From NCBI GenBank assembly GCA_050010595.1, contig JBEKKS010000001.1, positions 248,001 to 312,000 on the forward strand: DNA of 64,000 nucleotides, in the 5' to 3' direction. The notes beneath the pieces were generated by a model. It saw only the letters and a list, made by a program, of their open reading frames with translations, was not told the origin of the DNA and did not search any database. Positions within the stretch are counted from its first letter, which is position 1, and the number at the start of each line of letters is the position of its first letter. A program made the position numbers and the translations under genes. Positions 26,067 to 34,618 of the stretch are shown one piece after another. The stretch is from Palsa-513 sp050010595 (GTDB lineage: Bacteria > Actinomycetota > Thermoleophilia > Solirubrobacterales > Solirubrobacteraceae).

Positions 26067-26945
26067 CTACTTGAGCCGGAACGCCTTGATGCGATCCACG
26101 TACTGCTGCTCGTCGCGCGAGTAGACCCCGTAGGCGAGCCCCTGGATCATCGACAGCAGCGCCGTGTGCGAGCGCACGTAGGCGGGGCTGTTGGAGGAGT
26201 AGTAGAGCTTGATCTGGGCGAGCTTCGCGACCTCTGACATCGTCGCGTCGGTGATCGCGATCGTCGCCGCTTCGCGGTGGCGGGCGAGCTTCATCGCGCG
26301 CACGACGAGCGCGTGCGGGCGGCCCGCGGACAGCGCGATCACGAGCGTCTCGTTGTCGATCCGCGCCAGACGCCCGAGCGCCTCCTGCGAGGGGCTCGCG
26401 ACGAGCTCGGCGCGCAGGTCGAGCAGCATCAGCAGGTGGCGGAAGTAGGAGGCGAAGAACGCCATCTGGTCGCTGCCGGCGATCACGATCCGCGTCGCGC
26501 CGGAGATCGCCGCGATCGCCTTCTCGATGTTCGCGGGGGTCGCCTTGCGCGCGGTCTCCTCGACGTTCGCGTAGTCGGCCGCGATCGCCGTCTCGAAGTC
26601 GGAGCGCTCGACCGAGAAGAGCGGCGACTCGCCGACGCCCGCGTGATGGCGGCGGTATTCCTCGCGCGCCGCGCGCTGAAGCTCGGGGAAGCCTTCGAAG
26701 CCGAGCGCCTGCGAGAAGCGCACGACCGTCGAGCTCGACGTGTTGGCGCGCCGCGCGAGCTCCTCGGCGGTCTGGAACGCGGCCTCGTCGAGGTGGTCGA
26801 TGATGTACTGCGCCACGTCCTTCTGCGAGCGCGAGCACTCGTCGAAGCGCGACTGGATGTAGGTCGAGAGCGTGTGCGGGTTGACCCCGTTGAGCTCCTC
26901 TGTCCCGTTGGCTGTGGCTCGCTTAGACATCAGTGTGGCGTTCAT
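26067..26945 (-). CDS. MurR/RpiR-family transcriptional regulator
   Basis: A 292-residue regulator. Residues 25-100 form the N-terminal helix-turn-helix (QKDVAQYIIDHLDEAAFQTA, then ELARRANTSSSTVVRFSQAL, the recognition helix). Residues 130-270 form a SIS sugar-phosphate-binding domain (ATRIVIAGSDQMAFFASYF, then TLVIALSAGRPHALVVRAMK). Family members sense phosphosugars and control sugar or cell-wall recycling genes. The ATG at 26945 has GGAG 6 nt upstream. No sugar operon adjoins it, so its target is unknown. Confidence 0.88.
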   Translation of the reverse strand: MNATLMSKRATANGTEELNGVNPHTLSTYIQSRFDECSRSQKDVAQYIIDHLDEAAFQTAEELARRANTSSSTVVRFSQALGFEGFPELQRAAREEYRRHHAGVGESPLFSVERSDFETAIAADYANVEETARKATPANIEKAIAAISGATRIVIAGSDQMAFFASYFRHLLMLLDLRAELVASPSQEALGRLARIDNETLVIALSAGRPHALVVRAMKLARHREAATIAITDATMSEVAKLAQIKLYYSSNSPAYVRSHTALLSMIQGLAYGVYSRDEQQYVDRIKAFRLK

Positions 26946-27068
26946 TCGACGCTCCGCTCCTGACTTCCTCTATCGGTGGGCTGTCGCGTGGATGGTTCGC
27001 CACGCCGGCGCCCGTCCCTTCTAGGGCGAGCAACTTCTTGTCCCGTACGTTACGCGCGCGCGAGCCGC

Positions 27069-27074
27069 TATCGT
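27069..27074 (+). promoter_or_regulatory. Putative -10 box of the cyclopropane synthase gene
   Basis: TATCGT lies 8 nt before the ATG at 27083 and no Shine-Dalgarno sequence intervenes. This is compatible with a leaderless or near-leaderless start, but the spacing is looser than in the 6-nt set. Confidence 0.35.
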
Positions 27075-27082
27075 GATTTTGG

Positions 27083-28300
27083 ATGGGTGCCGTGGTCGGT
27101 CATAGAGGCGCGCACTTCACGGCCAAGGTCGCGGTGCTCGGCCTGCTGCGCTTGACGCGACTCGGCACGCTCGAGCTGATCGACGGCGAGCGCACCTACC
27201 GCTTTGGCGAACGCTCCCCGCACGTGCGCGTGCGCGTCAACGACGCGCGCCTCTATCCAGCGCTGCTGCGCGGTTCGCTCGGCCTCTCCGACGCTTACGC
27301 GAACGGCTGGTTCGATTGCAGTGACCTGCCTGAGCTCGCGCGCCTTGCGGCACTCAACATGCCGCCGGTCGACAGGGTGCGGCGCCTGCTGCGCCCGCTG
27401 ACCGCGCTGCCGCGCGCCGCCTACAGCTGGATCGAGCGCAACACGCCTGCGCGCTCGCGCCGGCGGATTGCTGCGCACTACGACCTCGGCAACGACCTCT
27501 TCGGGCTGATGCTCGACGAGACGATGATGTACTCGTGCGCGATCTTCGAGCGCCCGGACGCTTCGCTGCGCGAGGCTCAGGTCGCGAAGCTCGACACGAT
27601 CTGCCGCAAGCTCCGCCTGGGACCCGACGATCACGTGCTCGAGATAGGGACTGGCTGGGGCGGCTTCGCGATCCATGCGGCCGCCAACTACGGCTGCCGC
27701 GTGACGAGCACGACGATCTCGGCGGCGCAGCTCGAGTTGGCGCGCGAGCGCGTCGTCGCGGCTGGCCTCGCGGACCGGATCACGTTGCTGGCGACCGATT
27801 ACCGCGACCTCGAGGGCCAGTTCGACAAGCTCGTGTCGATCGAGATGATCGAGGCGGTCGGCTGGCAGTATTTCGACACCTTCTTCCGGCGCTGTGCTGA
27901 GCTGCTGCGCCCCAACGGCGCGATGCTGCTGCAGGCGATCACGATCGATCCGCGCGCCTTTCACATCGAGAAGGCGAAGCGGAGCTTCGCCAACACGCAC
28001 GTCTTCCCGGGCGGCTGCCTGCCTTCGCTCGAGGTGATCTCGCGCTCGGTCTCGCGTGTAACAGACTTGCGCCAGATCCATCTAGAAGACATAACGTCGC
28101 ACTACGTCCGAACGTTGCGCTGCTGGCGCGAGAACTTCCTCGCGCACCTCGACCGCGTCAGGTCGCTCGGCTACGACAACCGCTTCCAGCGCATGTGGGA
28201 GCTATACCTCGCCTACTGCGAGGGCGGCTTCGGCGGCGGCCGGATCGGCGACGTCCAGCTGCTGCTCGCCAAGCCCGAGTTCGAGGCCGAGCCGGCTTAG
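27083..28300 (+). CDS. cfa: Cyclopropane-fatty-acyl-phospholipid synthase family methyltransferase
   Basis: A 405-residue SAM-dependent enzyme that adds a methylene to double bonds of membrane lipid acyl chains. The N-terminal 115 residues are the lipid-binding part of Cfa proteins (LGLSDAYANGWFDCSDL). The catalytic domain has HYDLGNDLF (132-140), MMYSCAIF (148-155), the SAM loop LEIGTGWGGFA (186-196) and SIEMIEAVG. The C-terminal HYVRTLRCWRENF and FQRMWELYLAYCEGGF are standard in this family. Related mycolic-type enzymes are also possible. It stands alone. Confidence 0.9.
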   Translation: MGAVVGHRGAHFTAKVAVLGLLRLTRLGTLELIDGERTYRFGERSPHVRVRVNDARLYPALLRGSLGLSDAYANGWFDCSDLPELARLAALNMPPVDRVRRLLRPLTALPRAAYSWIERNTPARSRRRIAAHYDLGNDLFGLMLDETMMYSCAIFERPDASLREAQVAKLDTICRKLRLGPDDHVLEIGTGWGGFAIHAAANYGCRVTSTTISAAQLELARERVVAAGLADRITLLATDYRDLEGQFDKLVSIEMIEAVGWQYFDTFFRRCAELLRPNGAMLLQAITIDPRAFHIEKAKRSFANTHVFPGGCLPSLEVISRSVSRVTDLRQIHLEDITSHYVRTLRCWRENFLAHLDRVRSLGYDNRFQRMWELYLAYCEGGFGGGRIGDVQLLLAKPEFEAEPA

Positions 28301-28425
28301 AGGCTGTCTCAATGCCTCGGGTGGGCGGCTGGCGAGCGCCGGGTCAAACAGCTCGCAGGCCCCTACCCGCCACTTATGCGTCTTTGATCTGCGCCCCGTA
28401 GAGTTGACGCGTAGCGCACGCCCAG

Positions 28426-29376
28426 ATGCCCGAGCCTACGCAACCAGCCGTCCACCCGATCGTCGCTTCGAAGCTCTCGAAGCGCTACCGCGAGGTTCTC
28501 GCGGTTGACGGCGTTGACATCGACCTTCCCGCGGGCATCGTCGCCGGATTCGTTGGACCGAACGGCGCCGGCAAGACGACGACGATCCAGCTCCTGCTGG
28601 GCCTGGCCCACCCGACTGGCGGCAGCGCGCGCGTGCTCGGCGAGCCGATCGAGCACCCGGAGCGCTATCTGCGCCGCGTCGGAGCGCTGATCGAGTCACC
28701 GGCCTTCTACCCCGCGCTATCGGGCCAGCGCAATCTCGAGGTGCTGGTTCGCCTCGGACGCCTCGACGCCCACCGGATCCCCGAGGTGCTCGAGCTGGTC
28801 GGGCTGACCGGGCGCGCCGGCGACCGCGTGAAGACCTACTCGCTTGGCATGAAGCAGCGTCTCGGTGTCGCCGCCGCGCTGCTGCCCGATCCGGACCTCG
28901 TGATCCTCGACGAGCCGACAAACGGCCTCGACCCGAGCGGCATCCGCGAGATGCGCTCGGTCATGCGTGGCCTCGCCGACCGTGGCATCACCGTCCTCGT
29001 CTCGAGCCACCTGCTGGCGGAGATCGAGGCGATCTGCGACCACCTGATGATGATCGACCACGGCCGGATCGTCTTCCAGGGCGCGATCGCCGGCCTACTC
29101 GATGCTCAGCACGCGGGCATCGTCGCCCGCCCCGAGCACGACTCCGATCTCGAGCAGCTGATGAAGCTCGCCGCCAGCGCGGGCAAGCCGGCGCGCATCG
29201 AGGATGGCGCGCTGTATGTCACCGCCGACGAGGATTGGGCGGCGGAGCTGAACCGCCAGGCGTTCGCGGCAGGCATCACGCTGCGCGCCCTGGAGGTCAC
29301 GCGCGCGTCGCTCGAGGACGCGTTCTTTGCGATCACCGAAGGCGAGGAGCAGCCCGCCGAGGAGGTTCCGGCCTGA
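28426..29376 (+). CDS. ABC transporter ATP-binding protein
   Basis: A 316-residue ATPase of the multidrug/bacitracin-exporter type. Walker A is GPNGAGKTTT (44-53), the signature YSLGMKQRL lies near 138-146, and Walker B with its Glu is LVILDEPTNGLDPSG near 160-174. The last 80 residues are the C-terminal extension typical of these two-gene exporters. The ATG at 28426 gives the normal N-terminus. The permease follows with stop and start overlapping as TGATG. Confidence 0.93.
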   Translation: MPEPTQPAVHPIVASKLSKRYREVLAVDGVDIDLPAGIVAGFVGPNGAGKTTTIQLLLGLAHPTGGSARVLGEPIEHPERYLRRVGALIESPAFYPALSGQRNLEVLVRLGRLDAHRIPEVLELVGLTGRAGDRVKTYSLGMKQRLGVAAALLPDPDLVILDEPTNGLDPSGIREMRSVMRGLADRGITVLVSSHLLAEIEAICDHLMMIDHGRIVFQGAIAGLLDAQHAGIVARPEHDSDLEQLMKLAASAGKPARIEDGALYVTADEDWAAELNRQAFAAGITLRALEVTRASLEDAFFAITEGEEQPAEEVPA

Positions 29377-30158
29377 TGTGGGGCTCCTTCACCAGCGAGC
29401 TGACGAAGCTCCAGCGCCGCGGCATGCTGCTCGGTGGCTTCGGCGCCGGGATGTTCTTCCCGATGCTCGCGACGATCTTCACGATCGAGCGCTCGCGCCA
29501 GTCGCCGCCGTTCACCCGCGGCCACGTCTCGATCCTCTTGCTCGAGCAGCCGAACGGGCTGGTTCACGGCGTGACGGACGTCTCCGTGCTGCTCGGGATC
29601 GTGTCGCTCGTCGTGTTCGCCGCTGCGTTCGCCCAGGAGTACAGCCAGGGCACGCTGCGCAACCTGCTGGTCCGCGAGCCGCGCCGCACGCAGCTCCTGA
29701 CCGGCAAGTTCCTCGCGATCTCCGTGTTCATGTTGACGGTCGTGATCGTCGCGATCGGGATCTCTGTCGCGCTCGCCTTCATCCTTGCCCCGGGCAAGGG
29801 CATCAGCACCACCGCCTGGACGAGCTCCACCGGTCTCAACGACCTCTTCCAGGCAATCTGGCACGCCTACCTCACGACCATCTTCTACGGTGTCTTCGGC
29901 GCCAGCTTCGCGATCCTGCTGCGCTCGCCGGCGGCCGCAATCGGCGTCTCGCTCGCTTACTTCATCGCGATCGAAGCGATCATCGTCGGGGCGATCTGGT
30001 CGGGCGGCAGCAACTGGCTGCCGGACCACCTCTTGAACTCGCTCGCGAACGGCGGCAACGGCGACGCGAGCTACTACCACGCGCTGCTGATGCTGACGAT
30101 CTACGCGCTGGCGATAGTCGCCGCGATCACGACTCTGTTCCGTCGCCGCGACGCCTGA
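29376..30158 (+). CDS. ABC transporter permease (ABC-2 type)
   Basis: A 260-residue membrane protein with about six hydrophobic segments (for example SVLLGIVSLVVFAAAFAQEY and LAISVFMLTVVIVAIGISVA). The EYSQGTLRNLLVREPRRTQLL stretch is characteristic of ABC-2 permeases. It forms the channel partner of the preceding ATPase. GAGGAGG about 10 nt upstream of the ATG supports translation even though the genes overlap. Substrate unknown; family members export antibiotics or lipids. Confidence 0.9.
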   Translation: MWGSFTSELTKLQRRGMLLGGFGAGMFFPMLATIFTIERSRQSPPFTRGHVSILLLEQPNGLVHGVTDVSVLLGIVSLVVFAAAFAQEYSQGTLRNLLVREPRRTQLLTGKFLAISVFMLTVVIVAIGISVALAFILAPGKGISTTAWTSSTGLNDLFQAIWHAYLTTIFYGVFGASFAILLRSPAAAIGVSLAYFIAIEAIIVGAIWSGGSNWLPDHLLNSLANGGNGDASYYHALLMLTIYALAIVAAITTLFRRRDA

Positions 30159-30234
30159 GCGCGCACTGATCGGCACGACGGCGCCGATTGCTCACTGCTA
30201 AACTGAACAACGCTGACTTTTACAGTCTGGTTAC

Positions 30235-30262
30235 TTGACTGGACATTGAGGTCGACTACCCT
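30235..30262 (+). promoter_or_regulatory. Sigma-70-type promoter for the 66-residue protein gene
   Basis: TTGACT (30235-30240), a 16-nt spacer and TACCCT (30257-30262). This is one of the few recognisable -35/-10 pairs in the window. Just upstream is GACT-N5-AGTC (30216-30228), a small inverted repeat that could be an operator. Confidence 0.5.
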
Positions 30263-30307
30263 CTATTTATCCCAATGAACACGGTGCAGCTCAAGTTCGG
30301 GGGAACG

Positions 30308-30508
30308 ATGCGCAGACGCCAGCGCCCACGCCGCTATGTCTCATCCCACCTGCTTGTACTGCTGCTGCCGCTGTTTCGCTACAGCTTGACTCGCGACGCC
30401 TACGTCCTGCGCCTCGTCGGCCAGCGCTTCGGTCCGGTGCTGCGCGCCGAGCGCCGCCGTCGCAGCCGCTCCGCATACAGCGGCCCTGAGCGCCGCGCAG
30501 CCGCCTAG
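30308..30508 (+). CDS. Small basic protein of unknown function
   Basis: A 66-residue protein, Arg-rich at both ends, with a hydrophobic middle (HLLVLLLPLF) followed by RYSLTRDAYVLRLVGQRFGP. The ATG at 30308 is preferred to the in-frame ATG at 30275 because GGGGGA lies 4 nt upstream. The promoter about 50 nt upstream points the same way. No family is recognised. It might associate with the membrane through the hydrophobic stretch. It ends 15 nt before the convergent VapC gene. Confidence 0.55.
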   Translation: MRRRQRPRRYVSSHLLVLLLPLFRYSLTRDAYVLRLVGQRFGPVLRAERRRRSRSAYSGPERRAAA

Positions 30509-30523
30509 CAGTCGCTTGGGGCG

Positions 30524-30934
30524 CTACGCGCCGGCGCCGATGTGGCGCAGCGCGCAGCTCAGCCCCGAAACCTTCGACCATTGCTCGTCGCCGCTCAGTA
30601 CCACGTCGGCATTCAGGTCTGCGGTCGCGAGGATCAGCGCGTCGGGCATCCGCAGGACCCGCAGTCGCGATCGCAGCTCAGCGGCGCGCTCGGCAGTCGG
30701 CTCATCAAGCGGTATTCGCCAGCTGACCGCTTCGGCAAAGAAGCGGCGTACGGTCGACTCCTCGTGATGGCCAAGCTTCGCGCCAGCCAGAACCTCGGCG
30801 ATCGTCACAACGGAGACGGCAAGAGAGTGGTCCGCCGCGGCCGCCCTCACCGCAGCATCGGCGAGTGGATGCAGGCGGTCGTTGGCATCCAGAAAGCCGA
30901 TGACCGTGTTCGAGTCCAGTAGGGCTATGCCCAT
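30524..30934 (-). CDS. vapC: VapC-family PIN-domain toxin
   Basis: A 136-residue ribonuclease toxin. PIN acidic residues are present: D7 in ALLDSNTVIGFLD, Glu in TIAEVLAG, and Asp in RMPDALILATADLNADVV with a late Asp in LSGDEQW. Length is normal for VapC. It is paired with an AbrB-type antitoxin gene upstream, overlapping by 10 nt. Confidence 0.88.
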   Translation of the reverse strand: MGIALLDSNTVIGFLDANDRLHPLADAAVRAAAADHSLAVSVVTIAEVLAGAKLGHHEESTVRRFFAEAVSWRIPLDEPTAERAAELRSRLRVLRMPDALILATADLNADVVLSGDEQWSKVSGLSCALRHIGAGA

Positions 30935-31203
30935 TCGTCACGCAGCTGCTGGACCGCATGGCGCAATCCCCCACTCGTGCGGAGAGCCCCGCTGAACTCG
31001 TCGAGGAGCGCATCCTGGCGCGTCAGGACGACGCGTCCTGGGCCGATCGCCTCGGCGCTCACGGTGTCCCCGGGCCTGAACCCGGCGTCGGTGAACGCAC
31101 GCATCGGGATCGTCACCTGGTGCTTGGTCGATATGCGTGTTTGTCTCGCGTCACGTTTCCGGCCAGATCCGCTCGCAGCGTCATTCTTTACTTGCTTGGC
31201 CAT
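30925..31203 (-). CDS. vapB: AbrB/SpoVT-type antitoxin
   Basis: A 92-residue antitoxin with a swapped-hairpin AbrB DNA-binding domain at about 24-65 (RQTRISTKHQVTIPMRAF, then AGFRPGDTVSAEAIGPGRVV). A toxin-binding tail follows (LLDEFSGALRTSGGLRHAV). The frame is open much further upstream into a glycosyltransferase gene. The ATG at 31203 is chosen because a TATTCT box lies 6 nt before it and similarity starts there. Confidence 0.88.
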   Translation of the reverse strand: MAKQVKNDAASGSGRKRDARQTRISTKHQVTIPMRAFTDAGFRPGDTVSAEAIGPGRVVLTRQDALLDEFSGALRTSGGLRHAVQQLRDEWA

Positions 31204-31215
31204 ATGTAAAGAATA
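31183..31215 (-). promoter_or_regulatory. Leaderless promoter and inverted-repeat operator of the AbrB-VapC pair
   Basis: A perfect 9-bp inverted repeat, ATTCTTTAC (31183-31191) and GTAAAGAAT (31206-31214), has a 14-nt spacer. The start codon lies in the spacer. The outer arm overlaps the minus-strand -10 box TATTCT (31215 to 31210), which is 6 nt before the ATG. Binding by the AbrB antitoxin would block the promoter (inference). Confidence 0.65.
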
Positions 31216-31219
31216 CTCC

Positions 31220-32362
31220 TCACGCCGCGTAGGTCTCGACGACAGTTCGCAGCGACTGGGCGAGTGAGAGCTCGCGCGCGTGCGCTTCGAACCAGTTCGC
31301 GGTGCTCTCGCGCAGCGCGAGGCCAAGCTCGTGCACGCGCACGATCGCGGCGGCGATCGCCTCGGCGTCCGAGCTCCCGACGATGAAGCCGTTGACGCCA
31401 TCCTCGATCAGCTCGCTCGCCGCGTTGTCCTCGCCGAGGACAACGATGCTCGGCGTGGCCCGGGCCGCGGCTTCGACTACGACCAGCCCGTAGCCCTCGC
31501 GGCGCGAGGTCAAGAGCATGCACATCGCGCCGCGCAGAGCCCGGTCGATTTCATCCGAGCCGGTGAAGCCCGGAGCGCTCAGACGGTCGCCGACGCCGTG
31601 CTCCTCAATCGCGGCAAGCAGGTCGGCGCGCGTCGGGCCGTCGCCGTAGAACTCGCCGCGCAACCCGTCGATCTGCCGCGCGGCCGCGGCGAACGCGGCG
31701 ACCGCGAGTGCGGCGCGCTTCTCCGGGATCAGGCGTCCCGCAAAGACGACGACCGGCTCGGCGTCGCCGGGCGAGGGGATGTCCCACGGACCGGTGTACT
31801 GGCCCGGTAGGACTACCGCCTCGCCGCGCAGACCGCCCTCACGCAGGCGCTGCGCGTAGAGGCGCGAGAAGCAGAACGCGCTCTGGGGTACGCGCATGCA
31901 CTGGCGCTGGATCAGGTAGCCGATCGCACCGCCGACGCGCCCGAGGTAGTCGCGCCAGTAGTTGGCGCTCCACGCCTCGTGCCAGTCAACGACGAGCCGG
32001 TAGCCCTTGAGCGGTCGCAGGGCGGCGGCCGCGAGCAGTGAGAAGTACGGGAATGACGCTGTGTGCACTACGTCGTAGCGGCGCCCGTGACGCAACAGGT
32101 GCCAGAACACGCCGGCGCCGAAGACGACCGGGGGCAGGATCCGCCGCCGCGCGTCGGTGTAGAGCCCCATCCGCGGGCCGGCGACGGCGACGCGCACGCG
32201 CGGATCGACGTCGAGCTTCGCGCCGCGCGGCCACTGGCGCAGCGTCACGTAGGTGACCTCGTGCCCTTCGGCGACGAGGCTCTCGGCGACGTTGCGATAC
32301 CAGCGCTCGGCGCCACCGACCGTGTAGGGGAAGAGGCAGTCGTAGACGATGCAGACCCGCAC
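31220..32362 (-). CDS. Glycosyltransferase family 4 enzyme
   Basis: A 380-residue GT-B fold enzyme transferring a sugar from a nucleotide donor. The N-terminus MRVCIVYDCLFPYTVGGAER has the family's acceptor-side GGAE motif. The C-terminal half has VVVFAGRLIPEKR (donor-site R/K) and SRREGYGLVVVEAAARATP with the E-x7-E motif. It is cytosolic or membrane-associated. It lies 17 nt upstream of the AbrB antitoxin start, and divergent to the EAL-MerR gene. Likely part of cell-surface glycan synthesis. Confidence 0.88.
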   Translation of the reverse strand: MRVCIVYDCLFPYTVGGAERWYRNVAESLVAEGHEVTYVTLRQWPRGAKLDVDPRVRVAVAGPRMGLYTDARRRILPPVVFGAGVFWHLLRHGRRYDVVHTASFPYFSLLAAAALRPLKGYRLVVDWHEAWSANYWRDYLGRVGGAIGYLIQRQCMRVPQSAFCFSRLYAQRLREGGLRGEAVVLPGQYTGPWDIPSPGDAEPVVVFAGRLIPEKRAALAVAAFAAAARQIDGLRGEFYGDGPTRADLLAAIEEHGVGDRLSAPGFTGSDEIDRALRGAMCMLLTSRREGYGLVVVEAAARATPSIVVLGEDNAASELIEDGVNGFIVGSSDAEAIAAAIVRVHELGLALRESTANWFEAHARELSLAQSLRTVVETYAA

Positions 32363-32445
32363 CAGGTCAAGGATCGCAAACGCTGCGGCCGCCTCCGCTG
32401 GACGAATGTCGGGCGGGCCCGACCTCGACCATACGCCGGTGGCCG

Positions 32446-34479
32446 ATGCGGATCGGCGCGCAGCGTGCCGATGCGAATGGTGCCGTGAACTTTGATCTTT
32501 GGAACCCTCACCAACCAGCCGGCTTGTGGGCAGCTGACGCTGTCAGCGGGCGGCTTGACGAGCGGTTCGGCGCGGCGGGTCACGGCCCCGCCGCGCCGGA
32601 TTCGCTTGCCGCGCTCGTCGTCGGTGTCGATCGCCTGCGCGATGTAGCCGACGCGCTCGGGCCGGCAGCCGGGGACGCCGTGCTCGCCACCACAGCTGCG
32701 CGCCTGCAGGCGCGCAGGCGCGCCGAAGCGATGCTCGCGCCGCTGTTCGGTGACGCGTTCGCGCTGCTGGTCCCGGGCCTCGGTCGCGAAACGGCGCTCG
32801 AGCTCGCGCGCGAGCTGCACGAGGTTGCCTCACAGCCGATCGCGATCGGCGAGACCGAGCTCGCGATCTCGATCAGCGTCGGCGTAGCGACCGGCAGCGC
32901 AATCGGCGTCTCTGCCCAAGGCGTGCTGCGCGATGCCGCGACCGCGCAGCACCGTGCCGAGCTGCGCGGCGGCGGGCGGATCGAGCTCTTCGAGCCCGAC
33001 CTCGGTGAGAGCGCACTCGAATCGCTGCGCCTCGAAGGCGAGCTGCGCAAAGCGCTCAGCAACGGCCAGGGGCTCGCGCTCTTCTTCCAGCCCGTCATCT
33101 CACTCGAGAGTGGCGAGGTCAGCGGTGTCGAGGCGCTGATCCGCTGGGTTCACCCGAGCCTCGGCCTGCTCTTGCCACAGCGCTTCCTGCCGCTGGCCGA
33201 GCGCACCGGCCTGATGGCCCGGATCGAGCGCTGGGTGCTGCACGAGGCACTCGCCCGGCTCGCCGGCTGGAGCGAGCCGCGCCGCGTCTCCGTAAACATC
33301 TCGAGCGGCGCGCTCAACGATCCCGGCTTCGTCACCCGTGTCGGGGAGGAGCTGCGCCGCAACGAGCTGCGCGGCGAGCAGCTCGCGCTCGAGCTCGGTG
33401 AGAGCACGCTCCTGCCGGCCCAGAGCGCGACCCGCATCGAGGAGCTGCGCGCGCTCGGCGTGCAGATCGTGCTCGACGACGTCGGCACGAGCAACGTCTG
33501 GTTGACACGCCGCCAGCGCCTGGCGGTCGACGCGCTGAAGCTGAGCCGCACCGTCGTCGCGGAGATCGGCTCGCCGCCGGTGGCGGCGCTCGCGACGCTG
33601 ATCCTCGACGCGGCGCGCGAGCTCGGCGTGCCCGTGATCGCCGAGGGCGTCGAGACGACCGAGCAGCTCGCGGCGCTGCGCTCGCTCGGCGTCAGCGCGG
33701 CGCAGGGCCTTCACTTCCTGGCTCCGGTCCCCGCGGCAACACTCGCCGACGTGCTCGCCCTGAGCCCGCCGGTGACGTTGCTCTCCGCGCCGCCCTTCGC
33801 CCCCGCCGACCCGGTCCCGGCGGCGGGCGAGGAGCGCGCCGTAAGCCTCGGGCAGGCGGCGAAGCTGCTCGGGATCTCGGCCAGCACGCTGCGCCGCTGG
33901 GCTGAGGACGGACGTGTCAGCTCGACGCGGACCGATGGCGGTCACCGCCGCTTCTATCTCTCCGAGCTCTCCCGGCTGAACGCGATCGGCGAGGCGCAGC
34001 TGCGTCTGCCGGCGCTGCCCGATGCGCCGCTGCCGGCGATCGCCGAGCTGCTCTACGCCGACGGCGGCGAGCTGGCGAGCGCCGCGGCCCGCTCGCTCTA
34101 TGACGTTCACATCGGCTGGTTCGCGCGTGCTGCCGCACTCGACCCGCTGCGCGCGTTTGTCGCCGAGCTTGCCGATGCATTCGAGTCCGGCAACTACGAC
34201 AAGCTCGGCGACGCGCTACGCCGGCTGATGCTCGCCGCGACCGTCGGTTCGGCGACGCTCGCCGAGCGCCATCTCTTCCTCGAGCGCTTCGCCGGCGCAC
34301 TCGATGCGCGGCTCGTCCGCGCGGCGCGCCCCGCACGCGAGCAGGCCGCCGCGCGCCGCACGCTGAACGCGCTCGCCCTCACCCAGCTCGCCGACTGTGC
34401 CGACCCATCCGCCGCGCCGCGCATCCCGCCTCGGCGCCGGCGCGCGAACCGCCTGCGCGAGGACGCGCATCAGCAGTAG
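32446..34479 (+). CDS. Degenerate GGDEF-EAL protein fused to a MerR-type DNA-binding domain
   Basis: A 677-residue predicted cytosolic protein. Residues 52-182 resemble GGDEF but the signature is FGDAF (101-105), so cyclase activity is unlikely. Residues 190-440 form an EAL domain with EAL (229-231), VNIS (283-286), ELGES (316-320, normally ELTES), DDVGTS (344-349, normally DDFGTG), DALKLS (362-367) and AEGVE (399-403). Most metal and substrate ligands remain, so it may hydrolyse or just bind cyclic-di-GMP. Residues 466-510 form a MerR-type helix-turn-helix (SLGQAAKLLGISASTLRRWA with GGHRRF). A helical domain (about 530-650) follows. The combination predicts a transcription factor gated by cyclic-di-GMP. 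The start is uncertain; a GTG at 32482 is possible. Confidence 0.85.
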   Translation: MRIGAQRADANGAVNFDLWNPHQPAGLWAADAVSGRLDERFGAAGHGPAAPDSLAALVVGVDRLRDVADALGPAAGDAVLATTAARLQARRRAEAMLAPLFGDAFALLVPGLGRETALELARELHEVASQPIAIGETELAISISVGVATGSAIGVSAQGVLRDAATAQHRAELRGGGRIELFEPDLGESALESLRLEGELRKALSNGQGLALFFQPVISLESGEVSGVEALIRWVHPSLGLLLPQRFLPLAERTGLMARIERWVLHEALARLAGWSEPRRVSVNISSGALNDPGFVTRVGEELRRNELRGEQLALELGESTLLPAQSATRIEELRALGVQIVLDDVGTSNVWLTRRQRLAVDALKLSRTVVAEIGSPPVAALATLILDAARELGVPVIAEGVETTEQLAALRSLGVSAAQGLHFLAPVPAATLADVLALSPPVTLLSAPPFAPADPVPAAGEERAVSLGQAAKLLGISASTLRRWAEDGRVSSTRTDGGHRRFYLSELSRLNAIGEAQLRLPALPDAPLPAIAELLYADGGELASAAARSLYDVHIGWFARAAALDPLRAFVAELADAFESGNYDKLGDALRRLMLAATVGSATLAERHLFLERFAGALDARLVRAARPAREQAAARRTLNALALTQLADCADPSAAPRIPPRRRRANRLREDAHQQ

Positions 34480-34618
34480 CGACCGCGGGCTCAACAGGTG
34501 ATCCGCCACACGCGAGGTGCGGTCGGCCCCGCGCGTGCGCTCCGTTTCGGGCGCCGAAGGAAATACAGCGCCCAGAACTAAACGCCTCCGGCCGCGCGCC
34601 GATCTAGCTGACGAACCA

